DNA of 7,998 nucleotides from Candidatus Krumholzibacteriia bacterium (GCA_028706585.1 JAQTVX010000084.1:1-7998), one strand, 5' to 3'; shown: positions 1-6,505, counted from the stretch's first letter. Notes: a model not told the origin generated them from the letters alone. A program made the numbers and translations.

Positions 1-2357
1 TCACGCGCCACCGCGGATCTATTACCCCTGCACCTGTCGAGCAGCGAACGAACCAGCGCGCGCGACGCATCATCTTGCTCGCGGTCCCGATCTGAGCTAT
101 TGTTTCTCCGTCTCTCGCTCAACCTGTTGCACCGCGAGCTCAGATCCGCCTCTGACTTGGCAAAGTCCCCGATCAGTATCGGGAGGTCCCGTACATGAAT
201 CGTCTTCGATTGTGCGCCCGCCAGAACGAGAGCATTCGTTACATTGATCAGCTCGCGTACATTTCCGGGCCATGGGTATTCGGCGAGGAGTTTCAGGACT
301 TCATCTTCGATCCTGAAATCGGGCGATGCCTTGCCGACGTAGTACGCGAAGAGCGCAACCATGTCGTCGAGCCTCCGCCGCAGAGGCTCGAGCTGGATCG
401 TCTCGCCGGCAATGCGATAGTAAAAATCAGTCCGGAGTCTTCCGGCCTTCATCATATCCTTCATATCCTCGTTCGAGGCCGATACAACCCTCACGTCGAT
501 CGCATGCATGCGCGTCTCTCCGACCCTGCGTATCGCCCCGTCCTGGAGCGCACGGAGCAGTTTCGCCTGCTGCCGGTTCGAGAGCTCCGATATCTCGTCC
601 AGAAAGAGCGTTCCGCCTGAGGCCAACTCCATGAGCCCCGCTTTATCAACGACCGCTCCCGTGAACGAGCCCTTCTTGTGTCCGAACAGTTCGCTCTCGA
701 ACACCGCTTCCGGAACGCTGGCGCAGTTGACCGCCACGAAGGGATCCCCGGCACGGTCGCTGAACATGTGAAGCAGGCGCGCGACCAATTCTTTTCCCGT
801 GCCGGTCTCACCAGTTACGACGACCGGGATCGCGGTGGGAGCAAGCTGCCTCACCCTCGAAACCACGTTCAGCAAGTGAGCCGATCTCGCCACAAGGATG
901 TTGCCAATCAACCATTTCTTATTGAAATTCACCTGGTGGCAACTCGGAGATTCCATTGCACGCGGAGATTCTTGCTTCAACCGCCGAATAAACTCCCGAC
1001 ACTCCTCGACCTTGCTCTCGATCCCAAGAGAGGAGAAGAGATGCATCGCCTCAATCGAGTATGATCGTGCCTCGTTCAGAAGGCTTTGTCCGAGCTCGCT
1101 CGGCGTCCGGTCTGATGCGCTCCAACACCCATACTCCAGCGCAGCGGCAATATATGTGCAGGCGAGCTCAAAGCGCTCTTTCATGACGACCAGCACGGCT
1201 ATCGCCTCTTTGAAATACGAACGCGCCAGATCCAGATCGCCCCGACGCGAAGCGAGCAATCCAAGCGCCCTTAGAATCGACCCAAGCTCATAACGATCTT
1301 GCAGGTGCTGCGCTACCGGAAGGGCCTTCGCAAGAGCAGCTTCGGCATCATTCAAGCGCCCCATGGCGATATAGACATCTCCCAAGCGTCGATATACCTC
1401 GACTGCAATGTCTCCAGACGGGGCAAGCTGAAGCGCCAGTTTTTCCGCGCGGCTCAGGTAGCGCAGAGCAAGTTCATACTTCGCCAGATGATAGCACGCT
1501 TCTCCGAGGAATTCGGAGGAGAGGGCCGCCTCCCGCTTGTACCCGCTTCTCTCCGCTAACCGCAATGTGCCACTTAGCGCGGTCCGCGCCACCTCATAAT
1601 CCCCTTCGAACAACGAAACGCGCGCTTCCGCGATCCGACAGGCAGTAGTAGCTTTTCGATCAGAACATCCGAGAAAACAGTCTTTGGCTACGGAAAGACG
1701 ATTGCGCGCCTCCGCATACTGGCCTCTCCTGTATGCCAATATGGCCAACATGCGATGTGTAGTCCCCAACTTGAAGTGTTTCCCATCGATGCCGAAGCTT
1801 TCCAATGCCTTTCGGTAATAGCACTCCGCAATATCCAGAAAGCTCCTCTGGAACGCCATATACCCCAACATATATTGGATATTCCCTAGCATCGTGTAGT
1901 TCGAATTCTTGGCGTAGAAACTGTGACATTCCTGAAGCGATTGATCAGCCACGGCATAATCGCCTTTCCAGAAGCGTGCCTTGCCGAGACAATATCTGAG
2001 ATTATAGTACTGATCGTCGGGCCAGGCCTGATGAATCGCCTCGTCGAGAATCTCCAGGGCTTTCTGAACATCACCCATCTTAATGAGAACTTCGGATTGC
2101 AGAGCGATGATTCTAGCCTCGTTGCATGCCTCAGGATATTCTCTTTCCACCATTTCTAAGAAGTGTGCAGCCTCAGCATAGTCTTGATTGTTGCAGTAGA
2201 TATCACAGATCCGCAGGAGGAGAGATTTGCGGTCTTCTGAAGGGACCTGGAGCAAAGCTAATCCGCATTGCCGCACTTCGCGAAGCGCCTTAGCATGCTC
2301 TTCGTTTGCGATGAAGGCTTCGGTTCTATCTAGGAATTCTTTAATCTTCGATGACAA
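1..2357 (-). CDS. TPR-domain sigma-54-dependent transcriptional activator, module 1 (3' end outside window)
   Basis: Reading the minus strand from a TTG at 2357 gives 785 uninterrupted codons to the left edge, so the gene is intact as far as seen. Residues 1 to about 450 are helical repeats of TPR type (for example the blocks around 57-66, 205-218 and 335-348, with the W/L-G-Y-A pattern). The AAA+ domain follows: Walker A GETGTGKE at 516-523, sigma-54 contact loop GSFTGA at 563-568 (usual form GAFTGA), Walker B LFLDE ending at D587-E588, arginine-finger region LRTDFYYRI at 641-649, and YPWPGNVREL at 694-703. The last visible residues (CRGNRSAVAR) match the start of a Fis-type HTH. No receiver, GAF or PAS domain is present. 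Known for the family: an ATP-driven activator of the sigma-54 holoenzyme, in the cytoplasm. Inferred: the TPR half is the sensor. The start is TTG because that frame has stops just upstream and no ATG until about residue 69; a GGGG stretch lies 12 nt before it. It lies 42 nt after the small gene at 2400-2723, probably in the same transcript. The region equivalent to PPLRER reads EPLRRR. Confidence 0.93.
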   Translation of the reverse strand, partial: MSSKIKEFLDRTEAFIANEEHAKALREVRQCGLALLQVPSEDRKSLLLRICDIYCNNQDYAEAAHFLEMVEREYPEACNEARIIALQSEVLIKMGDVQKALEILDEAIHQAWPDDQYYNLRYCLGKARFWKGDYAVADQSLQECHSFYAKNSNYTMLGNIQYMLGYMAFQRSFLDIAECYYRKALESFGIDGKHFKLGTTHRMLAILAYRRGQYAEARNRLSVAKDCFLGCSDRKATTACRIAEARVSLFEGDYEVARTALSGTLRLAERSGYKREAALSSEFLGEACYHLAKYELALRYLSRAEKLALQLAPSGDIAVEVYRRLGDVYIAMGRLNDAEAALAKALPVAQHLQDRYELGSILRALGLLASRRGDLDLARSYFKEAIAVLVVMKERFELACTYIAAALEYGCWSASDRTPSELGQSLLNEARSYSIEAMHLFSSLGIESKVEECREFIRRLKQESPRAMESPSCHQVNFNKKWLIGNILVARSAHLLNVVSRVRQLAPTAIPVVVTGETGTGKELVARLLHMFSDRAGDPFVAVNCASVPEAVFESELFGHKKGSFTGAVVDKAGLMELASGGTLFLDEISELSNRQQAKLLRALQDGAIRRVGETRMHAIDVRVVSASNEDMKDMMKAGRLRTDFYYRIAGETIQLEPLRRRLDDMVALFAYYVGKASPDFRIEDEVLKLLAEYPWPGNVRELINVTNALVLAGAQSKTIHVRDLPILIGDFAKSEADLSSRCNRLSERRRNNSSDRDREQDDASRALVRSLLDRCRGNRSAVAR

Positions 2358-2399
2358 TTCTTGCGATATCCCCTGCCCTATTGTCCCTCAGAATCTCGA

Positions 2400-2723
2400 T
2401 CACCAAAATAGTTGTCCGAGCCAGAACATTAAATACAATCGCAATGCTTCCTGTCGATAAAGATTGATCCGTTGCGGGATCATGGAACTGTCAATAATCT
2501 GCGCTCTCTCTGCCGCCAATGCTGTTGAGATCGTGCCAATTTTCAACCCCGGATCGTCTCCCGGCTCCCCGTAATCAATCTTCGGTTCATAATTGGTCGG
2601 TGGTATGATCTTCTTCATAGAGTCATAAGTAGGTTCCCATTCGGCATGAGCCTGAGATAAAGGAATACATGCGAGCAAAATAAGGATCGCAGAGAATATG
2701 CAGTACTTTAAAGGAATTCTCAT
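2400..2723 (-). CDS. Small exported protein (107 aa), partner of the module 1 TPR activator
   Basis: The ATG at 2723 has a strong GGAGG ribosome site 6 nt upstream and a sigma-70 promoter about 40 nt further up. The N-terminus is a clear signal peptide: MRIPLK, then a hydrophobic stretch (residues 7-22), then SQAHA, with a likely signal peptidase I cut before EWE at about 27/28. A lipobox-like LLAC at 16-19 is an alternative. The mature part has the motif GEPGDDPGLKIG at 52-63 and a C-terminal end rich in aromatics (RLYLMFWLGQLFW, 95-107) that looks like an amphipathic or membrane-binding helix. I recognise no family. A shorter form of the same motif and a similar C-terminal end occur in the 123-aa protein of module 2, also just upstream of a TPR sigma-54 activator. 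This argues that it is a real gene and that the two genes work together. Function is unknown; a secreted signal or periplasmic partner of the regulator is inference. Confidence 0.78.
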   Translation of the reverse strand: MRIPLKYCIFSAILILLACIPLSQAHAEWEPTYDSMKKIIPPTNYEPKIDYGEPGDDPGLKIGTISTALAAERAQIIDSSMIPQRINLYRQEALRLYLMFWLGQLFW

Positions 2724-2729
2724 CTCTTT

Positions 2730-2734
2730 CCTCC
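2730..2734 (-). promoter_or_regulatory. Ribosome binding site of the 107-aa gene
   Basis: The minus strand reads GGAGG with 6 nt to the ATG at 2723. This is near-ideal spacing and supports this start and the reality of the small gene. Confidence 0.8.
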
Positions 2735-2763
2735 AAAAGGTATATTAGCTGGGTGTGGGTTTT

Positions 2764-2792
2764 ATTGTGCCGGCGAATGCCCGTCGTGTCAA
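2764..2792 (-). promoter_or_regulatory. Sigma-70-type promoter of module 1
   Basis: On the minus strand a perfect -35 TTGACA (2792-2787) is followed by a 17-nt spacer and the -10 CACAAT (2769-2764, 4 of 6 consensus bases). The predicted start lies about 30-35 nt before the ATG at 2723, leaving a short leader with the GGAGG site. It would transcribe the small exported protein and the TPR activator together. Confidence 0.65.
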
Positions 2793-2861
2793 GCTAAATT
2801 TCTGGCCAGGAGAACCTCGTTAATTCTCGCAGGCAACGAGACGCTTTCCCAGCGATACAAT

Positions 2862-2940
2862 GAAAAGAACCATCCTCACTACGGTACGGTTGCGCGATGG
2901 GGGGACAAAGAGCAGACCGCAGCTCCGAATGGTTCTTTTC
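2862..2940. repeat. 12-bp perfect inverted repeat, 55-nt loop
   Basis: GAAAAGAACCAT at 2862-2873 is exactly complementary to ATGGTTCTTTTC at 2929-2940. It lies 70-150 bp upstream of the module 1 promoter. It could be a looped operator pair, the stem of a leader or small RNA, or the ends of a tiny element. No target-site duplication or U-run terminator is seen. Confidence 0.5.
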
Positions 2941-3062
2941 CTCTGTCAGGCAAACAGCTCGCTTGCTCATAGCTATAACATACTCCATGCCATTGCGCTC
3001 TCTTCCACATCGTTTCGCTACAAAAACCGCGTCGCGCTAAAGCACTCATTTGAAACTAATTA

Positions 3063-3084
3063 GTCCGGCCGCGACCTTCCGGAC
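3063..3084. repeat. Short GC-rich inverted repeat
   Basis: GTCCGG at 3063-3068 and CCGGAC at 3079-3084 form a 6-bp stem with a 10-nt loop. On the minus strand it is followed by TAATTAGTTT, so it could serve as a weak terminator for the 826-aa gene some 185 nt upstream. The T residues are not contiguous, so this is only a possibility. Confidence 0.25.
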
Positions 3085-3126
3085 AAGGCAGTGCCGCTGC
3101 CCGCTCGGAGGCCCAAATCAGCTCGG

Positions 3127-3144
3127 TTGTTCACGCTGTTCACG
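3127..3144. repeat. Tandem 9-mer box pair, copy A (CGTGAACAN)
   Basis: The plus strand reads TTGTTCACG then CTGTTCACG (3127-3135, 3136-3144), two head-to-tail copies of NTGTTCACG; on the minus strand, CGTGAACAG and CGTGAACAA. A second pair lies at 3206-3223. The copies sit in the gap between the modules, upstream of the module 1 promoter and downstream of the 826-aa gene. They may be protein binding sites. Confidence 0.55.
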
Positions 3145-3165
3145 CCTCGGAGCGCCGCGCCCCCG

Positions 3166-3204
3166 CATTTCATTGAAAGGCAATGCAATGGATCAATCGA
3201 AATG
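3166..3204. repeat. Imperfect hairpin between the two box pairs
   Basis: CATTTCATTGA (3166-3176) pairs with TCAATCGAAATG (3193-3204) over 11 bp with one bulged base and a 16-nt loop. It sits between the two CGTGAACAN box pairs, against the second one. No U-run follows on either strand, so a classic terminator is unlikely. Confidence 0.45.
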
Positions 3205-3205
3205 G

Positions 3206-3223
3206 TTGTTCACGGTGTTCACG
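3206..3223. repeat. Tandem 9-mer box pair, copy B (CGTGAACAN)
   Basis: TTGTTCACG then GTGTTCACG (3206-3214, 3215-3223). It differs from copy A by one base over the 18 bp and starts 79 nt away in the same orientation. About 45 nt separate it from the stop codon of the 826-aa gene. Confidence 0.55.
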
Positions 3224-3268
3224 CTATTGACAACATGGAAACGCATGCGCTGTGTGTTCAGATGAGGA

Positions 3269-5749
3269 TTATGCGGAGAAATTCCTTCCAGAGCCTGAGG
3301 CCGAAGAAGAGACTCGAATCGGGCTGCTTCGATCATTTATCAGATCGAGCAGCCCGGAGCGCTTGATCTCCTTGTAGAGGGTGCCGCGCGATATGCCGAG
3401 CCATCGGGCCGCGGCGCTCTTGTTGCCGCCGCACAGATCGAGCGCTCTTCGCAGCCGCCGGCTCGCATCGGACCGGGCATCGTCGCGGGTTCCGTCGGCG
3501 CATACCTGGGATCCGCGGTGACCTTTCCTGATTCGTTCCGGCAGCATTTCCAGCGTGATTACACCGCCGTTAGACATATGCTTGATCCGCTCGATCACCG
3601 CGAAGAGCTCCCGAACGTTCCCCGGCCACGAGTAACGCTGCATGCTTTTCAATGCGGACTGCTCGATCCTCGCGACGCTGCGCCCGTTGCCGTTCGAGCA
3701 CAGGCAGAAGCCGATGAGCGGCACGATGTCCTCGCTCCGTTCGCGCAGCGGCGGCACGAGTATGTGCTCCGCATTGATCCGGTAATAGAAATCCTCGCGC
3801 AGGGCGGCCTTGCAGAGCTTCTCCTCGAGATTCTGATTCGTCGCCGAGATGATCCGAACGTTCACGGGCCTCTCGCCGTTCTCCCCGACCCTGCGGATTC
3901 TGCCTTCCTGCAGCACCCTGAGGAGCTTCACCTGCTGAAGCGCCGTGATCTCGCCGACCTCGTCGAGGAACAGAGTTCCGCGATCCGCTTCCTCGAAGAG
4001 CCCGATCCGGTCCACGAGCGCCCCGGTGAAGCAACCTCTCTTGTGCCCGAAGAACTCGCTCTCGAAGAGATGATCGGGGACGGCGGCGCAGTTCAATGCT
4101 ACGAACGGATGAGGCGCCCTCGCGCTCAGCGCGTGAATCAACCGAGCGACGAGCTCCTTCCCCGTGCCCGTCTCGCCCGTCACGAGGACCGGCCGGTCGA
4201 AGCCCGCGGCGAAATGGATCTGTTCCCAAAGCCTGAGCATGGGCTCCGACACGGCGACGAAGCCTTCATGCCGGGCATAATCCGGCGAGAACCCTATCTT
4301 GACGACGCCTCGCCCGCCCTGAAGGACGGGACCGGCGGCAAGTCGTTTCCCGCGCCGCGCCATGACGCGATCGAGGCAGAGCCCCGCGGCCTTCTTCCAT
4401 GACTCGCTCTCGATACTCCCGAATATGTGTCCCGCTTCAACGGCGCTGGACCAGGCCTCGTTCGAAGCGTTCCCGCCGTCGATGAGAATATCGGCATAGG
4501 CCAAGTGCGTCTTTCCGAGCTCGAAATCGCAGCCGGCCCCGTGCAGCACGCTGACGGCCTTCCCGAACAGGGCGCTCCCGCGCTTGCGATTGCCTAGCAG
4601 GAACGCGGCCTTTCCCATGCATCTCAGGATCGCTCCCTTTTCGAGCTTGTCCCCGAGTCTATGCGAGAGCCTGAGCGCCTTGCGCAGGAACGACAAGGCC
4701 CCCGAGACGTCGCCTCTCGAAAGACACAGCTCAGCGAGCCTTCGATTGGCCTCGGCGACGACGTCTCCTTCCGGGGCGATCGACGCAGCGATATCGAGGC
4801 CGCGCCGGCAGAAATCTTCCGCGGCCTGATGCCTTCCCCGCGCGAAATGAACGTCTCCGATGAATTCACACGCCAGGGCCCGCTCACGCGCGAATCCTTG
4901 CCGATCCGCCGTGCGCTCCGCCTCACGGTAGCATCGCATGGCCGCCGCAAAGTCGCCTCGGCATTTCGCGATGTTGCCCAGAGCCAGGAGCGAGCGGCAC
5001 ACGCCGATGCTCCACTCGATGCTCTCGAATATCGCCTTCGAGCGCTCGATGCACAGCCCCGCGTGCGAAAAACGCCCACTGCGATACAATAGAATGCCCG
5101 CGTTGAGGGCGGCGGCCGCCTCGCCGTAATGATCAGCGACGGCGCCGCAGATCTCTCTCGCGCGGTCGAAGTACTCGAGCGCCGCCTCGTGCAGCCCCTT
5201 GTTCTGAGCGACCAGACCCAGCATGGTGAGCACCCGCGATTTCATCCTCGAATCCGCGTGCCGGATCGCGAGGCCGAGAGCCGACTCGAGGCTCTCTTCT
5301 GCCTCGCGCGGCTCATTGAGATAGAAACGACAGGCGCCTTCGATGAGGAGCCTTTCGACCGCAAGGGACGGCGGAAGATCGTCTGCCGCTGCGTCGAACG
5401 GATCGATGATCGCGAGGGCCTCCCTCAGCTTTCCCTGGCGTCGGAATACATTTGCCCTGATGAGGGTGGATTCGATGAGATGGAGGCGCCTCGTCGAGGA
5501 GAGAGCGTTCGTTTCGAGCAGATCTTCAGCCGCGGCGCACAGGCCGAGCGCCTCATCGAAGCGGCTGACGCAGTAGGCGCTCCTTGCCGCGAGGAGCAGC
5601 ATACGGCAGCGGATTTCGGGTTCGGCTGCGTTGCGCTCGCACAGGGAGAGCGCATTTTTCGCACGTTCATAGCATTTCACATACTCTCCGTGCGCGTACA
5701 GGCCTTCGATTTCAAGCGCGTGTTGTTCTGTCAACTTTTCGTCCCGCAT
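3269..5749 (-). CDS. TPR-domain sigma-54-dependent transcriptional activator, module 2 (826 aa, complete)
   Basis: A complete activator with three parts. Residues 1 to about 460 are a run of TPR-like helical repeats (for example GKLREALAIID at 106-116, GLHEAALEYFDRA at 185-197, GDFAAAMRCYREA at 265-277, GDVSGALSFLRKA at 346-358). The AAA+ domain spans about 495-735: Walker A GETGTGKE 525-532, sigma-54 loop GCFTGA 572-577 (usually GAFTGA), Walker B LFLDE ending D596-E597, REDFYYRI 651-658 with the arginine finger, PPLRER 666-671 and YSWPGNVREL 706-715. A Fis-type HTH is at about 768-800 (CGGNKSAAARWLGISRGT), then a short Ser-rich tail. Known for the family: ATP-dependent opening of sigma-54 promoters from an upstream DNA site. 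There is no receiver domain, so control by a histidine kinase is not expected; the TPR half probably senses a peptide or protein (inference). The start is the ATG 18 nt after the stop of the 123-aa exported protein, so the two are probably one operon. The architecture matches the activator at 1-2357, and the AAA+ parts align without large gaps, so the two are paralogues. Confidence 0.96.
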   Translation of the reverse strand: MRDEKLTEQHALEIEGLYAHGEYVKCYERAKNALSLCERNAAEPEIRCRMLLLAARSAYCVSRFDEALGLCAAAEDLLETNALSSTRRLHLIESTLIRANVFRRQGKLREALAIIDPFDAAADDLPPSLAVERLLIEGACRFYLNEPREAEESLESALGLAIRHADSRMKSRVLTMLGLVAQNKGLHEAALEYFDRAREICGAVADHYGEAAAALNAGILLYRSGRFSHAGLCIERSKAIFESIEWSIGVCRSLLALGNIAKCRGDFAAAMRCYREAERTADRQGFARERALACEFIGDVHFARGRHQAAEDFCRRGLDIAASIAPEGDVVAEANRRLAELCLSRGDVSGALSFLRKALRLSHRLGDKLEKGAILRCMGKAAFLLGNRKRGSALFGKAVSVLHGAGCDFELGKTHLAYADILIDGGNASNEAWSSAVEAGHIFGSIESESWKKAAGLCLDRVMARRGKRLAAGPVLQGGRGVVKIGFSPDYARHEGFVAVSEPMLRLWEQIHFAAGFDRPVLVTGETGTGKELVARLIHALSARAPHPFVALNCAAVPDHLFESEFFGHKRGCFTGALVDRIGLFEEADRGTLFLDEVGEITALQQVKLLRVLQEGRIRRVGENGERPVNVRIISATNQNLEEKLCKAALREDFYYRINAEHILVPPLRERSEDIVPLIGFCLCSNGNGRSVARIEQSALKSMQRYSWPGNVRELFAVIERIKHMSNGGVITLEMLPERIRKGHRGSQVCADGTRDDARSDASRRLRRALDLCGGNKSAAARWLGISRGTLYKEIKRSGLLDLINDRSSPIRVSSSASGSGRNFSA
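3320..3356. repeat. Strong hairpin inside the 3' end of the 826-aa gene
   Basis: CGGGCTGCT (3320-3328) and CGATC (3330-3334) pair with GATCG (3343-3347) and AGCAGCCCG (3348-3356). That is 14 bp with one bulged T and an 8-nt loop. It lies about 50-90 nt before the stop codon, over the end of the HTH and the start of the tail. In mRNA it could stabilise the 3' end; no U-run follows. Confidence 0.55.
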
Positions 5750-5767
5750 TGCGCTGATTCCCAGCGA

Positions 5768-6139
5768 CTACCGCTGCAGATTCCAGAGCCAGATCTGGAG
5801 AATCATTCTCCACGAGAAGTTCACCCGCGAACCGATGCTTTCTCCGCTTTCCTCCCGCATGCTTGCCACCTGGATGCCACTAGCTCCCGTGTCGACGACC
5901 TTCGTGCTGCTCGTGCATCCGATAAGATCGGAATCATCATCCATCATCATAGGTCTATACTTGGAGTCATTCTTGAGGTGTGGGTCTTCGCCCGGCTCGG
6001 CCCCCACCTTGAGCTCGTAGGATAAATCGTCGACCGCCACAATATCGCCGGCTCGAACGTCGGCACGAAAAAACAGCGGAGCGATTGCCGCGGCCGCGGC
6101 GATGATGAAAATGCCAATTATGAGATTGTGTTTCTTCAT
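5768..6139 (-). CDS. Small exported protein (123 aa), partner of the module 2 TPR activator
   Basis: I place the start at the ATG at 6139, not the in-frame TTG at 6160, because MKKHNLIIGIFIIAAAAAIA then begins a textbook signal peptide (Lys-rich start, hydrophobic core 6-24) with a likely cut after VRA at 30/31. An AGGA lies 10 nt upstream, a modest ribosome site. The mature part has VGAEPGEDPHLKND at 46-59, matching the GEPGDDPGLK motif of the 107-aa protein, then a Met/Asp run (MMMDDDSD, 64-71) and a C-terminal end beginning RVNFSWR and finishing ILQIWLWNLQR (to 123). The C-terminal match to the other small protein is R-[IV]-N-[LF] followed by an aromatic hydrophobic helix. I recognise no family. 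Its stop lies 18 nt before the 826-aa activator, so co-transcription is likely. It is probably secreted, periplasmic or bound to the outer face of the inner membrane. A signalling role with the TPR regulator is inference. Confidence 0.78.
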   Translation of the reverse strand: MKKHNLIIGIFIIAAAAAIAPLFFRADVRAGDIVAVDDLSYELKVGAEPGEDPHLKNDSKYRPMMMDDDSDLIGCTSSTKVVDTGASGIQVASMREESGESIGSRVNFSWRMILQIWLWNLQR

Positions 6140-6238
6140 GGCGACTCGATCCTGCAACAATGCGTCGAGCGTTGCATGCGATGGACTGCTATTTCTGAAC
6201 CCCTATTACGAGCCGCCTGCCGAACTTTTAACACTAAG

Positions 6239-6268
6239 ATCTTACCAAAACACCGCGAACCCTGTCAA
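6239..6268 (-). promoter_or_regulatory. Sigma-70-type promoter of module 2
   Basis: On the minus strand a perfect TTGACA (6268-6263) is followed by an 18-nt spacer and TAAGAT (6244-6239, 4 of 6 bases). The transcript would start about 90 nt before the ATG at 6139. It has the same layout as the promoter of module 1, just ahead of the small exported-protein gene. Confidence 0.6.
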
Positions 6269-6335
6269 GGGGGTACCTCGCCGCGGATGAGATCGTCAAG
6301 AAAACCCTGGAAAACGTAAACAAGTCTTTCTCATT

Positions 6336-6372
6336 GTAAAAATTACTTTACCATGCTATACTCATATGTATA
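6336..6372. promoter_or_regulatory. Twin 16-bp dyads, candidate operator pair
   Basis: GTAAA-N6-TTTAC at 6336-6351 and TATAC-N6-GTATA at 6357-6372 have the same geometry, and their centres are 21 bp apart (about two helix turns). They overlap the -35 and -10 of the plus-strand promoter at 6347-6374. This arrangement suits two repressor dimers on one face of the DNA (inference). The region is markedly AT-rich, which makes chance dyads more likely. Confidence 0.4.
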
Positions 6373-6374
6373 AT
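6347..6374 (+). promoter_or_regulatory. Sigma-70-type promoter, plus strand
   Basis: TTTACC (6347-6352) is followed by a 16-nt spacer and a perfect TATAAT (6369-6374). The predicted start near 6381 falls directly before AGGGGGGAG, the ribosome site of the small ORF at 6401. It is divergent from the module 2 promoter; the two -35 boxes are about 80 bp apart. Confidence 0.5.
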
Positions 6375-6400
6375 CGACAATTAGGGGGGAGTCTCGGCAA

Positions 6401-6502
6401 ATGTGTAAAAATAATTTGACGCCTAAAGGGCTTTCCCTCTCCCAGGGATCTGGATCACCGACCACAAATCATGGCCTATCTCATTGCATAACAATAGGTT
6501 GA
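6401..6502 (+). CDS. Possible 33-aa peptide or leader ORF
   Basis: The ATG at 6401 has GGGGGGAG 9 nt upstream and a TATAAT promoter just before that, so the start signals are good. The peptide begins MCKNNLTPKGLSLSQG and ends HCITIG. It has no signal peptide and no motif that I know. Its stop is followed 3 nt later by the ATG of the ORF at 6506, so it could be a short first gene or a leader peptide. The codon evidence is too short to judge. Confidence 0.3.
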   Translation: MCKNNLTPKGLSLSQGSGSPTTNHGLSHCITIG

Positions 6503-6505
6503 CAA

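Larger units (their letters stand above)
2724..3268. other. Intergenic region between the two modules
   Basis: About 545 nt with no convincing gene. It holds the module 1 promoter and ribosome site at its left end, the 12-bp inverted repeat (2862-2940), the GTCCGG stem (3063-3084), and the two CGTGAACAN box pairs flanking a hairpin (3127-3223). Short ORFs on both strands (2794-2988 minus, 2860-3063 plus) lack ribosome sites and plausible protein character. Confidence 0.6.

Noticed and set aside
1..2357. Suspicion that the module 1 activator is a frameshifted pseudogene, because no closed long frame exists here
   Set aside because: Codon-by-codon reading from 2357 to the left edge gives 785 codons without a stop, and all AAA+ motifs are in place; the gene simply runs off the window.
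2769..2783. GG-N10-GC spacing on the minus strand within the module 1 promoter
   Set aside because: Apart from GG and GC the boxes do not match the sigma-54 consensus; the TTGACA-N17-CACAAT promoter at the same place explains it.
2794..2988. 64-codon minus-strand ORF and 67-codon plus-strand ORF (2860-3063) in the inter-module gap
   Set aside because: No ribosome sites, no protein-like pattern, and the overlap with the 12-bp inverted repeat explains the region better as control DNA.
3518..4402. 294-codon open frame on the plus strand opposite the AAA+ domain of the 826-aa activator
   Set aside because: It is antisense to a gene with clear family motifs. High GC keeps the opposite frame open, and its product is an Arg/Glu-rich mix without domain character.
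5129..6025. 298-codon open frame on the plus strand opposite the TPR region and the 123-aa gene
   Set aside because: Same reason: it is a mirror of the G/C-ended codons of the real minus-strand gene and spans two genes.
6140..6160. TTG at 6160 as start of the small exported protein of module 2
   Set aside because: It would put LQDRVA before the Lys-Lys start of the signal peptide; the ATG at 6139 gives a standard signal peptide.
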